From: an uncultured Oscillospiraceae bacterium
GTDB lineage: Bacteria; Bacillota; Clostridia; Oscillospirales; Oscillospiraceae
DNA length: 12,278 nucleotides
Assembly (NCBI GenBank): GCA_934670025.1
Contig: CAKUOS010000056.1
Span: forward strand, 1 to 12,278
Reading direction: 5' to 3'
Numbering within the stretch: position 1 is the first letter of the stretch; the number at the start of each line of letters is the position of its first letter. The position numbers were made by a program, and so were the translations under genes. Below, in pieces: positions 4,473-11,827 of this stretch. The notes below the pieces were generated by a model. That model saw only the letters and a list, made by a program, of their open reading frames with translations, was not told where the DNA came from and ran no database searches.

Positions 4473-5798
4473 TCAGATCCGGTCGTTTTCGTCGAACGGG
4501 TCGCCGCATTCGGGGCAGAACTTCGGCGGATGCGCCGGGTCTTCCGGTTCCCAGCCGCACTTGTCGCACTTGTATTTCGGCGTGCCGGCGGGCTTGGGCT
4601 TGCCGCATTCGGAGCAGAATTTCCCCTTGTTCACCGCGCCGCAGCTGCACGTCCAGCCCGTATTTTCGGGCTTTTTCGTGCCGCATTCGGGGCAGAACTT
4701 GCCCGTGGCCTCCGCGCCGCACTGCGGGCACTTCCAGCTGTTTGCGGGCGCTGCCGCAGGTGCGGGCGCGGGCTGCTGCGGCTGCTGCTGCGCACCCATC
4801 TGATAGAGGTTCTGCGCGTTCATGCCGCCCACATTGCCCGCCATATTCATGCCCATGAACGCCATCGCCGGGCCTGCGTTCTGGTTGTTGGCCGCCGCCT
4901 GCATCGCGCTGGCCTGCGCGCCGACCAGGTGCGCTGCCGCGCGCGTCGGATCCATGAAGGCCGCGTTGCGCTGCATCTCCTTGAGCATCTGCTCGTCTTC
5001 CTCGCTCGCCTTGACGGACGAAACGCCGAAGGAAACGATCTCGAGGCCGCGCAGATTGCGCCACTTGGACGACAGCACGTCGTTGAGTGCATCGGCCAGC
5101 TCCATTGTATGGCCGGGAAGCGCGGAATAGCGGATGCCCATGTCGGAAATTTTCGCAAACGCGGGCTGAAGCGCGGTCAGAAGCTCGGTCTTGAGCTGGC
5201 TTTCGAGCCGGTTGCGGGTATACGCCTCGGAGACGTTGCCGCAGACGTTGGTGTAGAACAGGATCGGGTCGCAGATGCGGTAGCTGTATTCGCCGAAGCA
5301 GCGGATGGCGATATCGATGTCGATGCCCGCGCGCTGATCGACCACGCGGAACGGAACGGGGCTCGGCGTGCCGTATTTATTGCCGATGAGCTCCTTGGTA
5401 TTAAAATAGTATACGCGCTGATCCTTGGCCGGTTCGCCGCCGAAGGTGAAGCGCTTGCCGATGGTCTTGAAGGTATCCAGAATGCTCGTGCCGAGTTTGC
5501 CCGAGAAGATCGACGGCTCGGTCGACGAATCGTAGACGAATTCGCCCGGCTCTGCGCAAAGCTCCGTGACCTTGCCCTGATCGACGATGATCATGCACTG
5601 GCCGTCGGCCACCGCGACAACGGAGCCGTTGGAGATGATGTTCTCGCTGCCCTTGTAGTTCGTGCTTCTGCCGGACACGCGGTGCTGGCCCTTGACGGCC
5701 ATTGTGTCCTCCGGGATCGCGTCACAGTAAAAATACTCTTTCCACTGGTCGGCCATCACGCCGCCAGCCGCGCCGAGCGCCGCTTTCAAAAGTCCCAT
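4473..5798 (-). CDS. SPFH (band 7)-domain protein with three C-terminal zinc ribbons, YdjI-like
   Basis: The product is 441 residues. The ATG at 5798 has AAGGAG 8 nt upstream. Residues about 15-275 form the SPFH/virion-core-like domain: an N-terminal W-K-E-Y-F, S-x-x-IISNGSVVAVADGQ-CMIIVDQGKV, the FGGEPAKDQRVYYFNTKE strand pair, and the GIDIDIAIRCFGEYSYRI repeat, ending in WRNLRGLEIVSFGVSSVKAS. A helical Ala-rich stretch (280-305) and a Gly/Met/Gln/Pro-rich linker (306-353) follow. Three zinc ribbons end it: C357/C360/C369/C372; C384/C386/C395/C398 (first pair is CxC); and C411/C414/C428/C431. No transmembrane helix is present, so it is cytoplasmic or peripherally attached. In Bacillus, YdjI is a similar protein that works with a PspA homologue at stressed membranes. 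Here the gene stands alone with its own promoter and terminator, so a partner is not visible. Role in membrane stress is by analogy. Confidence 0.87.
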   Translation of the reverse strand: MGLLKAALGAAGGVMADQWKEYFYCDAIPEDTMAVKGQHRVSGRSTNYKGSENIISNGSVVAVADGQCMIIVDQGKVTELCAEPGEFVYDSSTEPSIFSGKLGTSILDTFKTIGKRFTFGGEPAKDQRVYYFNTKELIGNKYGTPSPVPFRVVDQRAGIDIDIAIRCFGEYSYRICDPILFYTNVCGNVSEAYTRNRLESQLKTELLTALQPAFAKISDMGIRYSALPGHTMELADALNDVLSSKWRNLRGLEIVSFGVSSVKASEEDEQMLKEMQRNAAFMDPTRAAAHLVGAQASAMQAAANNQNAGPAMAFMGMNMAGNVGGMNAQNLYQMGAQQQPQQPAPAPAAAPANSWKCPQCGAEATGKFCPECGTKKPENTGWTCSCGAVNKGKFCSECGKPKPAGTPKYKCDKCGWEPEDPAHPPKFCPECGDPFDENDRI

Positions 5799-5823
5799 AT
5801 TCGGATCTCCTTTTTCATTTTTT

Positions 5824-5843
5824 CGGCGGCCGGGAGGCCGCCG
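5824..5843. repeat. GC-rich hairpin in the SPFH 5' untranslated region
   Basis: CGGCGGCC-GGGA-GGCCGCCG is a perfect 8-bp stem between the SPFH promoter and its ribosome site (minus strand). The distance from the hairpin to the start is 25 nt. On the plus strand a T6 run lies 6 nt after the stem, but no plus-strand gene ends here. It could protect the transcript or limit ribosome access. Confidence 0.55.
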
Positions 5844-5863
5844 CGGAAGTTTTTTCTATGCTC

Positions 5864-5892
5864 AGTTTACCAGCAATCGCGTCCCGCGTCAA
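5864..5892 (-). promoter_or_regulatory. Sigma-70 promoter of the SPFH gene
   Basis: On the minus strand TTGACG (5892-5887) and TAAACT (5869-5864) are separated by 17 bp, about 66 nt before the ATG. The promoter starts within 10 bp of the terminator of the kinase gene, so the SPFH gene is transcribed separately. Confidence 0.75.
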
Positions 5893-5898
5893 GCGCCT

Positions 5899-5928
5899 AA
5901 AACGCCCGGACTGCCGTCCGGGCGTTTT
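5899..5928 (-). terminator. Terminator of the response regulator/kinase operon
   Basis: AAAACGCCCGGA and TCCGGGCGTTTT form a perfect stem around a short loop, 2 nt after the kinase stop (5931). On the minus strand the stem ends in T4. Confidence 0.8.
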
Positions 5929-5930
5929 GT

Positions 5931-7595
5931 TTACGCATTCTGCGCCGTAAAGGTGACGGCGATGGCCGTGCCCTTGCCGGGCGTGCTTTTGAGCTCGACC
6001 TTCGCGCCGTGGAACTGCGCGGCGTGCTTGACGATGGAAAGACCGAGGCCCGTGCCGCCGACTTCCTTGGAATGGCTCTTGTCAACGCGGAAAAAGCGTT
6101 CGAACACGCGGCTCTGATCGGCATACGGGATGCCGATGCCCGTGTCGACGACCGAGAGCGTCACGCTCCGTCCGTTCTGCCAGACGGACACGGTCACGCT
6201 GCCGTTCGGGACGTTATATTTGATGGCGTTGTCGCATAGATTATACACCATCTCCTGCAACAGCTGCTCGACGCCCTCGATGACGGCGTGCTGTCCGGAC
6301 AGGCTGAGCGTCACGGACTGCTTCTGCGCGACGGCGCGCAGGCTCTCGATGACGCTGCCGGCCAGCGTGTAGAGGTCGACCGGGCTGCGGACGAAGCCCG
6401 TGGTGCCCTCGTCCAGCCGCGAAAGCTGGATGATATCGTCGACCAGATCGATCAGGCGCCGCGACTCGCGGTAGATATCGCCCGAAAACTCCTGCATCTT
6501 CTCCTTCGGCACGAGGCCCTCCTTCATGAGCTCGGCAAAGCCCGTGATGGAGGTCAGCGGCGTTTTGAGCTCATGCGACACGTTCGCCGAGAACTCCCGG
6601 CGCAGCGCCTCGCGCTGCTCGCGCTCGGTCACGTCCATGAAGATCACGATCGCGCCCGTGACCTTTCCGCCCGAAAAGACGGGATTGGCCAGCAGCTGCC
6701 ACGTGCCGCCGTCAAACTGCATCTCGCTCTCGCAGCGCGTACCGGCGAGCGCGCCGTCCACCAGCTCCAGAAGCGCCCCCGTGCAGGCCGTCTGGTGCAG
6801 GTTCCCCGGCTTTTCGCTGCCGTCCGCGCCAAGCAGGCGCAGGGCGCTCCGGTTGCTCGAAAGAATGCTGCATTTGTCGTCGACAATGAGGAAGCCCTCG
6901 CGCATATTCTCGGTGATGGCGTCAAACTCGCGCTGCCGCACGGACAGCTCGCCGAGCTGCGCGCGGATGGTGCGGTTCTGCTCCTGCAAACGCGAGATGA
7001 GCGGCTGAAGCTCCGGATAGATCTGCGCCGCGCCGGGCTCGTCGGGATCGATGGCGTTGATGGGCTTCACGATCTGCCGCGCCAGGCGCATGGCAAGAAG
7101 CCCGCAGAGGATCAGCACCAGCAGCACGATCCACAGTGACGGCTGGAGCAGCATCAGCCCCATCGCTGCCATGCTCGTCTGCTTGCCGGCCACGCGCAAA
7201 ACGGTGCCGTCCTTCAAAAGCAGCGCATAGTAGTTGTTTTTCTCCAGGATCGTGGACGAATAGCGGTCAGAGCGGCCCGAACCAGTCTCAAACGCCTCGT
7301 TGACCTCCGGACGCTCCAGATGGTTCTCCATCGAGGCTGCGTCCGCGTAGCTGTCAAAGAGCACCGTGCCGTCAGGCGCGATCCACGTGATGCGCTCCGG
7401 TGTGTTGACGGATGAAAGATACGCCTCGCCGCCGCAGATGGACATCCCCTCGGAGATGCGCCCGGCCTCCATCTCAAGGATGGAGAACGCCTGCGCCTGA
7501 TAGTTGGAGTACATGATGAAGAAGAACAGCAGCATACACGCGAGCAGGATCACGAAGCCGATGAGAAAGGCGTTTTTAAAGATCTTCGCCGTCAT
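5931..7595 (-). CDS. Membrane sensor histidine kinase, PhoR-like
   Basis: The product is 554 residues. Transmembrane helix 1 is about 11-29. An extracytoplasmic sensing domain spans about 30-145, with ITWIAPDGTVLFDSYADAAS, the start of a PAS/Cache-like fold. Helix 2 is about 146-169. A degenerate HAMP-like linker follows (LARQIVKPINAIDPDEPGAA), then a coiled coil (195-222) and a PAS domain (about 224-325: NMREGFLIVDD to GAIVIFMDVTERE). HisKA holds the phosphorylated H341 in FSANVSHELKTPLTSITGF. The ATPase domain has the N-box YNLCDNAIKY (N452, N456), G1 DTGIGIP (484-490), F-box VFERFFRVD and G2 GGTGLGLS (513-520). All catalytic residues are present. The architecture and the IDPDEP linker match Firmicute PhoR-type kinases. 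ATG overlaps the regulator's stop in ATGA, so the two are co-translated. The nearby Na/Pi cotransporter suggests phosphate sensing, but the ligand cannot be read from sequence. Confidence 0.92.
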   Translation of the reverse strand: MTAKIFKNAFLIGFVILLACMLLFFFIMYSNYQAQAFSILEMEAGRISEGMSICGGEAYLSSVNTPERITWIAPDGTVLFDSYADAASMENHLERPEVNEAFETGSGRSDRYSSTILEKNNYYALLLKDGTVLRVAGKQTSMAAMGLMLLQPSLWIVLLVLILCGLLAMRLARQIVKPINAIDPDEPGAAQIYPELQPLISRLQEQNRTIRAQLGELSVRQREFDAITENMREGFLIVDDKCSILSSNRSALRLLGADGSEKPGNLHQTACTGALLELVDGALAGTRCESEMQFDGGTWQLLANPVFSGGKVTGAIVIFMDVTEREQREALRREFSANVSHELKTPLTSITGFAELMKEGLVPKEKMQEFSGDIYRESRRLIDLVDDIIQLSRLDEGTTGFVRSPVDLYTLAGSVIESLRAVAQKQSVTLSLSGQHAVIEGVEQLLQEMVYNLCDNAIKYNVPNGSVTVSVWQNGRSVTLSVVDTGIGIPYADQSRVFERFFRVDKSHSKEVGGTGLGLSIVKHAAQFHGAKVELKSTPGKGTAIAVTFTAQNA

Positions 7596-8269
7596 GCGTT
7601 CTCACCGCCGATCTTATAGCCGATGCCGCGCACCGTCTCGATATAGCTGCCGGCCTCGCCGAGCTTGACGCGCAGCGTGCGGATGTGCACGTCGAGCGTG
7701 CGGTTTTCGCGCTCGGACTCAAAGCCCCACACGCGGTCCATCAGCGTCGCGCGCGTGAGGACGATGCCCTTGTTGCGCAGCAGCAGGCACAGCAGCTCGA
7801 ATTCCTTGTTCGTCAGCGTCACGTCGCGGCCCGCGACCTTGACCTCGTGCCGCTCGGGCGAGACGGACAGCACACCGAGCGTATACACGTCCGCCGCCGG
7901 CGCAGGCTCCACCCGGCGCAAAACCGCGCGGATGCGCGCGATCAGCTCCAGCATGGAAAAGGGCTTGGAGACGAAGTCGTCCGCGCCGTGATCGAGGCCG
8001 ATCACGCGGTCGTATTCCGAATTTTTGGCCGTCAGCATGATGACCGGCAGACGCTTCGTGCGCGGATCGGCGCGCAGCTTTTTGAGGATGGAAAGACCGT
8101 CCTCCTCCGGAAGCATGATATCGAGCAGCAGCAGCTCCGGAAGCTCCCGCTCGCACGCGCGGCGGAATTCCGACGGCAGCGCGAAGCCCTTCGCCTCGAA
8201 CCCCTGACTGCTCAGCCCATAGAGCACCAGCTTGCGGATGGCGTCGTCATCCTCGAGCAGATAGATCAT
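7592..8269 (-). CDS. OmpR/PhoB-family response regulator
   Basis: The product is 225 residues from the ATG at 8269, with AAGGAGG 6 nt upstream. The receiver domain (1-120) has the acidic pair D7/D8 (EDDDA), phospho-acceptor D50 (LLLLDIMLPEEDGL), T80 (VIMLTAKNS) and K102 (DDFVSKPFSM). The DNA-binding winged helix (about 127-221) has LTNKEFELLCLLLRNKG, LMDRVWGF, the recognition helix RTLDVHIRTLRVKLGE, and the closing YIETVRGIGYKI. It is complete and should act as a dimeric transcription factor after phosphorylation by the overlapping downstream kinase. It is divergent from the Na/Pi cotransporter gene across a repeat-rich control region, so that gene and its own operon are the likeliest targets. 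PhoP/PhoB-like identity is inferred from the partner kinase and neighbour; other OmpR-type regulators would look similar. Confidence 0.93.
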   Translation of the reverse strand: MIYLLEDDDAIRKLVLYGLSSQGFEAKGFALPSEFRRACERELPELLLLDIMLPEEDGLSILKKLRADPRTKRLPVIMLTAKNSEYDRVIGLDHGADDFVSKPFSMLELIARIRAVLRRVEPAPAADVYTLGVLSVSPERHEVKVAGRDVTLTNKEFELLCLLLRNKGIVLTRATLMDRVWGFESERENRTLDVHIRTLRVKLGEAGSYIETVRGIGYKIGGENA

Positions 8270-8387
8270 CGTTATCCTCCTTCATTTTACACAGACCATC
8301 CGGTTTTTTCATAATCGTAGCGTGGAAATGTAAAATCGTCGTCCTTCTTTTTGTTAAGTTTACGTGAAATACGATGAAAATGCAAGA

Positions 8388-8453
8388 TTTAACTTAGATT
8401 TAATACAAATCATACGAAACATTTAAGATAGCTTATTTAACATGAAACTAACA
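8388..8453. promoter_or_regulatory. Candidate Pho box: 11-bp-spaced TTTAAC-like repeats
   Basis: The 205-bp region between the divergent regulator and transporter genes is AT-rich, unlike its surroundings. TTTAAC (8388) and TTTAAT (8399) are 11 bp apart; TTTAACA (8436) and ACTAACA (8447) are also 11 bp apart, with TTTAAG at 8422 between the pairs. Direct repeats of TTAACA-like hexamers with 11-bp period are how PhoP/PhoB-type regulators bind in tandem. The last pair ends just before the cotransporter ribosome site (AAGGAG 8455), so some sites may overlap the promoter core. No clear -10/-35 could be fixed. Confidence 0.5.
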
Positions 8454-8474
8454 TAAGGAGAGGGTGTCATACGT

Positions 8475-10232
8475 TTGGGTATTTCCAATATCATCTCGCT
8501 GCTCAGCGGCATCGCGCTGTTCCTGTTCGGCATGGCGCTGATGGGCGACGGACTCAAGCGCGTCGCGGGCAATAAACTGGAGCTGATCCTGTACCGGCTG
8601 ACCGGCAATCCGATCAAGGGCTTTCTGCTCGGTGCAGGCGTCACGGCGGTCATCCAGTCGTCGTCAGCCACATCGGTCATGGTCGTCGGCTTCGTCAACT
8701 CCGGTATGATGAAGGTCCGGCAGGCCGTGTCGATCGTGCTCGGCGCGATCCTCGGCACATCCATCACGGGCTGGATCATCTGCCTGTCCGACATCGGCTC
8801 GACGGGCGGATGGCTGGATCTGTTTTCCACGGCGACGCTCACGGGCGTCATCTCGGTCGTGGGCATCGTGCTGCGGATGGGCGCGAAGGATCCCGCGAAA
8901 AAGCACGTCGGCGACATCCTGATGGGCTTCGCCGTTTTGATGTTCGGTATGTCGGCCATGTCGGCGGCGGTGTCGCCGCTGCGCGACGATCCGACGTTCA
9001 TCCGCATCCTGACCACGTTCTCCAATCCCTTCCTCGGCATCCTGTTCGGCACGCTCTTTACGTGCGTGCTGCAATCGGCGTCGGCCGCCGTCGGCATTTT
9101 GCAGGCGCTGGCCTCGACGGGCATCATCGATTTCTCCATTGCCCTGCCCATCATCATGGGCATCGCCATCGGCGCGGCCATGCCGGTCCTGCTGTCGTCC
9201 ATCGGCGCTTCGGTCGACGGCAAGCGCACCGCAATGGTCTATCTCGTTGCCGAAGTCCTGGGCGTCATCGTCTTCGCCATCGTATTCTACGCGCTCGACG
9301 CCGTCGTCAGCTTCCCCTTTGCCGGGAACATCATGACGAGCGTGTCCATCGCGTTCGTCAACACCGTGTTCCGCTTTATCAAGGTCGTGACGCTGCTGCC
9401 GTTCACGAAGCAGATCGAGCGCATCGTCGAGCTGCTCGTACCGGACAAGGCCGCGCAGACCCAGCCCGCGCCCGAGTCGATGCGTCTGGAAGAGCGCTTC
9501 ATCCAGCACCCGGCGCTGGCCATCGAGCAGAGCCGTCTGACCATCAACGCGATGGCCGAAGAGGCCAAGCGGAACTTTGTCGAGGCCGTGGCGCTGCTGC
9601 ACGGCTGGTCCGACGAGCGCTTCCGCCTCGTCCAGGATCTGGAGACGTCGGTCGACCGGTTCGAGGATAAGCTCGGCACGTATCTCGTCAAGGTCACCGA
9701 ACGCGAGCTGACCGCCAAGCAGAACGAGGACGTGTCGAAGTTCCTGCATACGATCTCCGACTTCGAGCGCATCTCCGACCATGCGCTGAACATCGCCGAG
9801 GGCGCGAAGGAGCTGCACGAGAAGAACCTCGCCTTCTCCGACGCCGCCGCGCACGAGCTGGAGGTCATGGAAGCCGCGCTGACGGAGATCCTGTCCACGG
9901 CGATCCGCGCCTTTGTCAATAACGATCTTCAGCTGGCAGCCCGCGTAGAGCCTCTGGAGGAGCTGATCGACAATCTCTGCGACGAAATGAAGCTCCACCA
10001 CGTCGACCGGCTGCAAAAGGGTCTGTGTACGCTCGTGCAGGGCTTCGTGTTCAACGATCTGCTGACCAATTACGAGCGCGTGGCCGACCACTGCTCCAAC
10101 ATTGCCGTGGCCATGATCGAGTTGGAGTCCGACTCGTTCGATACGCACGAGTATCTCAGCAGCATCAAGGACATGAAATCCGACACATTCGAGCGTTATT
10201 ACGAGGAATACAGCCGCATTTATCAGCTGTAA
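8475..10232 (+). CDS. Na+/phosphate cotransporter (NptA/PNaS family) with C-terminal PhoU-like domain
   Basis: The product is 585 residues. The start is TTG at 8475, since MGISNIISLLSGIALFLFGM matches the family's usual N-terminus and AAGGAGAGGG lies at 8455-8464; no ATG fits. The transport domain (about 5-320) has two inverted repeats, each carrying the signature: QSSSATSVMVVGF (61-73) and QSASAAVGILQAL (200-212). Hydrophobic helices lie at about 5-24, 52-76, 84-104, 118-136, 145-168, 183-212, 218-242, 254-276 and 284-310. A PhoU-like cytoplasmic helical domain (about 345-555) contains two ISDHALNIAE/VADHCSNIAV metal-binding-type motifs at 428-441 and 531-544. It imports phosphate with sodium (or may export it), with PhoU-like control. 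It is monocistronic and is followed by a strong terminator. Its divergent neighbours (OmpR regulator and PhoR-like kinase) make phosphate regulation likely. Confidence 0.93.
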   Translation: MGISNIISLLSGIALFLFGMALMGDGLKRVAGNKLELILYRLTGNPIKGFLLGAGVTAVIQSSSATSVMVVGFVNSGMMKVRQAVSIVLGAILGTSITGWIICLSDIGSTGGWLDLFSTATLTGVISVVGIVLRMGAKDPAKKHVGDILMGFAVLMFGMSAMSAAVSPLRDDPTFIRILTTFSNPFLGILFGTLFTCVLQSASAAVGILQALASTGIIDFSIALPIIMGIAIGAAMPVLLSSIGASVDGKRTAMVYLVAEVLGVIVFAIVFYALDAVVSFPFAGNIMTSVSIAFVNTVFRFIKVVTLLPFTKQIERIVELLVPDKAAQTQPAPESMRLEERFIQHPALAIEQSRLTINAMAEEAKRNFVEAVALLHGWSDERFRLVQDLETSVDRFEDKLGTYLVKVTERELTAKQNEDVSKFLHTISDFERISDHALNIAEGAKELHEKNLAFSDAAAHELEVMEAALTEILSTAIRAFVNNDLQLAARVEPLEELIDNLCDEMKLHHVDRLQKGLCTLVQGFVFNDLLTNYERVADHCSNIAVAMIELESDSFDTHEYLSSIKDMKSDTFERYYEEYSRIYQL

Positions 10233-10241
10233 CGCACTGCA

Positions 10242-10276
10242 TCCGACCGGGCAGCTGCCGCCCGGTCGGATTTTTT
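10242..10276 (+). terminator. Rho-independent terminator of the Na/Pi cotransporter gene
   Basis: TCCGACCGGGC and GCCCGGTCGGA form a perfect 11-bp stem around a 7-nt loop, followed by six T, 10 nt after the stop codon. Confidence 0.92.
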
Positions 10277-10296
10277 CGATATTTTTTCACCGGCAC

Positions 10297-10325
10297 TTGA
10301 CAACCGGCGGAATATCCGCTATAAT
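10297..10325 (+). promoter_or_regulatory. Consensus sigma-70 promoter of tRNA-Pro
   Basis: TTGACA (10297-10302) and TATAAT (10320-10325), both perfect, have a 17-bp spacer. The tRNA begins 12 nt after the -10. Confidence 0.95.
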
Positions 10326-10336
10326 ACTCAGGCTGA

Positions 10337-10413
10337 CGGGGTGTGGCGAAGTTTGGTATCGCGCTTGGTTCGGGACCAAGAGGCCTCGGGTTCGAATCCC
10401 GACACTCCGACCA
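10337..10413 (+). tRNA. tRNA-Pro (anticodon CGG)
   Basis: A 77-nt complete cloverleaf. The acceptor CGGGGTG pairs with CACTCCG (one G/T). The anticodon stem CTTGG/CCAAG encloses loop TTCGGGA, giving anticodon CGG (10371-10373). The T-arm is CGGGTTCGAATCCCG, and the 3' end is A-CCA encoded. It has its own promoter and is followed by a hairpin terminator. Its 3' end faces a tyrosine integrase gene, the usual location of an attachment site. Confidence 0.97.
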
Positions 10414-10450
10414 AATCCGGCTGAAATCTTTCGATTTCAGCCGGATTTTT
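10414..10450 (+). terminator. Terminator directly after tRNA-Pro
   Basis: AATCCGGCTGAAATC and GATTTCAGCCGGATT form a perfect 15-bp stem with a TTTC loop, then TTT. It begins at the base after the encoded CCA. If the neighbouring element integrated at the tRNA, this hairpin is either part of the duplicated attachment region or element-borne. Confidence 0.85.
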
Positions 10451-10499
10451 CTGCGTTTTCAGAACTTTTTCCGATGGAGAATTTTGTGACTTTTCTGTT

Positions 10500-10521
10500 T
10501 GACCCAAACGTGACCCAAACG
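10500..10521. repeat. Perfect 11-bp tandem repeat between tRNA-Pro and integrase
   Basis: TGACCCAAACG occurs twice with no gap (10500-10510 and 10511-10521), and a related GTGAC lies at 10486-10490. Short direct repeats near a tRNA attachment site and facing the integrase are typical of integrase arm-binding sites (family knowledge). The role here is inferred. The same bases read on the minus strand might once have coded the tail of a longer integrase. Confidence 0.6.
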
Positions 10522-10556
10522 GGAATTCGGAGCGGAAAGCGCCGGAAGAGAAATTT

Positions 10557-10589
10557 CACCGCCTACCGGAGCTTTTCCGGCAGGCGGTG
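10557..10589 (-). terminator. Hairpin after the integrase gene, probable terminator
   Basis: CACCGCCT-A-CCGG and CCGG-C-AGGCGGTG form a 12-bp stem with one mismatch around a 7-nt loop, 25 nt after the integrase stop. On the minus strand the bases after it are only moderately T-rich (GAAATTTCTCTT), so termination may be weak. Confidence 0.6.
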
Positions 10590-10613
10590 TGCGCTTTTCT
10601 GTTCATTTTGCTG

Positions 10614-11768
10614 TTATCCGACACTTGCCATGAAACCGCTGATTTTCTGCGCGGCTTCTTTTTTCATGCCTGCCGTCACATGGGTGTAGACATCCAGCGA
10701 GAATTCCGCCGAGGCGTGACCTAGGATTTCCGCAACCGTTTTGGGATCAATACCACTTTGAATTGCTAACGTTGAGAATGTGTGTCTGAGGTCATGGAAT
10801 CTGACGTGCTCCTCGATCCCAGCTTTTTCGAGCAGCTTCTTATGAATCCTTCCAACGCAGTCCGGACCATACATTCCACCAGTCTTGGGTGACGGGAACA
10901 TATATGGGCTGAACGGGTGATTCTTGCGGTCCTCGACCAGCAGTCGAAGCGCTTCGTCGCTGAGATAGATTTCACGAACCGAATTTTCCGTTTTCGGTTC
11001 TGTCACGACCAGTTCTCCCTTGCCGCGCGACACAGATTTTGATACAGTCAGCGTCTTCGTCTGCAAGTTCAGGTCGCTCCACAGCAGCGCCACCAGTTCC
11101 CCACGTCGCAATCCGGTACTCAGTTCCAGATAGAACATCGGCAGGACGCCCCATTCCTCCGCCGCTTTCAGGTAATCCCGAATCTTCTCCGGCGGAATAA
11201 TCTGCATTTTCTTCTTTTCCTTCTTCGGCAGACGGCAGCCGTTTGCGGGATTGTACGGAATCAGCCGCTCCGTCACCGCCTGCTCCAGGCACTGCCGCAG
11301 CATCGTATGCAGCCCGCGAATCGTCTTGTTGCTGAGGCTCAGATCGTCCATGTTTTCATACCGCCGCACCCGACCGTGCGCTTTCGTTTCATTGTAAAAT
11401 TTCTGGATTTGCAGCGTCGTGAGCGCCGTCAGTTTGATGTCCCCGATGCGCGGCACGATATGCTGGTCGATGTAATTTTTGTAATACGCCGCCGTGGACG
11501 CGCGGACGGACGGCTTTGCGTAGTTCTCATACCAGAGCTGCGCCCACTCGCCCACCGTGTAGTCGCGCCGCTTCGTCACATCGATCTTTTCGAGTTCCTC
11601 CATCGCCTTTTGCAGCTTCTCTTTGCATTCTCGCTGCGTTCGCGCGAGGACGCTCTTTGCGATTGGCTTCCCCGTCTCCGGGTCGACGCCTGCTGTGTAG
11701 CGCCCTTCCCAGCGACCGTCTTTGCGTTTGCGGATGTTGCCTTCCCCATTTGCCCGTTTTTTCGCCAT
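10614..11768 (-). CDS. Tyrosine site-specific recombinase (phage/ICE integrase)
   Basis: The product is 384 residues from the ATG at 11768, chosen because AAAGGGG lies 8 nt upstream; an upstream in-frame start at 11804 would add 12 residues without a better site. The N-terminus has the AP2-like arm-binding domain (GEGNIRKRKDGRWEGRYTAG, about 8-58). A SAM-like core-binding domain follows (about 68-172: TVGEWAQLWYENY, then IDQHIVPRIGDIKLTAL). The catalytic domain (about 190-380) holds R221 (STGLRRGELVALLW), H325 and R328 (RFHDLRHTFSTLA), H351 (EILGHAS) and nucleophile Y361 (SLDVYTHV). All expected residues are present, so it should be active. It reads toward tRNA-Pro and ends 200 bp from its 3' end, so tRNA-Pro is the likely integration target. 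The rest of the element would lie to the right or has been lost: only 60 bp separate it from a chromosomal-type regulator fragment. Confidence 0.95.
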   Translation of the reverse strand: MAKKRANGEGNIRKRKDGRWEGRYTAGVDPETGKPIAKSVLARTQRECKEKLQKAMEELEKIDVTKRRDYTVGEWAQLWYENYAKPSVRASTAAYYKNYIDQHIVPRIGDIKLTALTTLQIQKFYNETKAHGRVRRYENMDDLSLSNKTIRGLHTMLRQCLEQAVTERLIPYNPANGCRLPKKEKKKMQIIPPEKIRDYLKAAEEWGVLPMFYLELSTGLRRGELVALLWSDLNLQTKTLTVSKSVSRGKGELVVTEPKTENSVREIYLSDEALRLLVEDRKNHPFSPYMFPSPKTGGMYGPDCVGRIHKKLLEKAGIEEHVRFHDLRHTFSTLAIQSGIDPKTVAEILGHASAEFSLDVYTHVTAGMKKEAAQKISGFMASVG

Positions 11769-11827
11769 CTGTGTTCCCCTTTCCGTTTTTGGTAACACAA
11801 ACAACTACCACAGAAGATCGATAAAGT

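Noticed and set aside
4392..5900. 502-aa plus-strand ORF over the SPFH gene
   Set aside because: It crosses a bidirectional terminator and is rich in Arg/Ala/His, typical of a shadow. The minus strand has SPFH and zinc-ribbon motifs.
8664..10148. 494-aa ORF antisense to the Na/Pi cotransporter
   Set aside because: Asp/Gly/Arg/His-rich shadow without motifs; the sense frame is a clear transporter.
10499..10522. Start of a CRISPR-like array
   Set aside because: Only two 11-bp units without spacers, so it is a simple tandem repeat.
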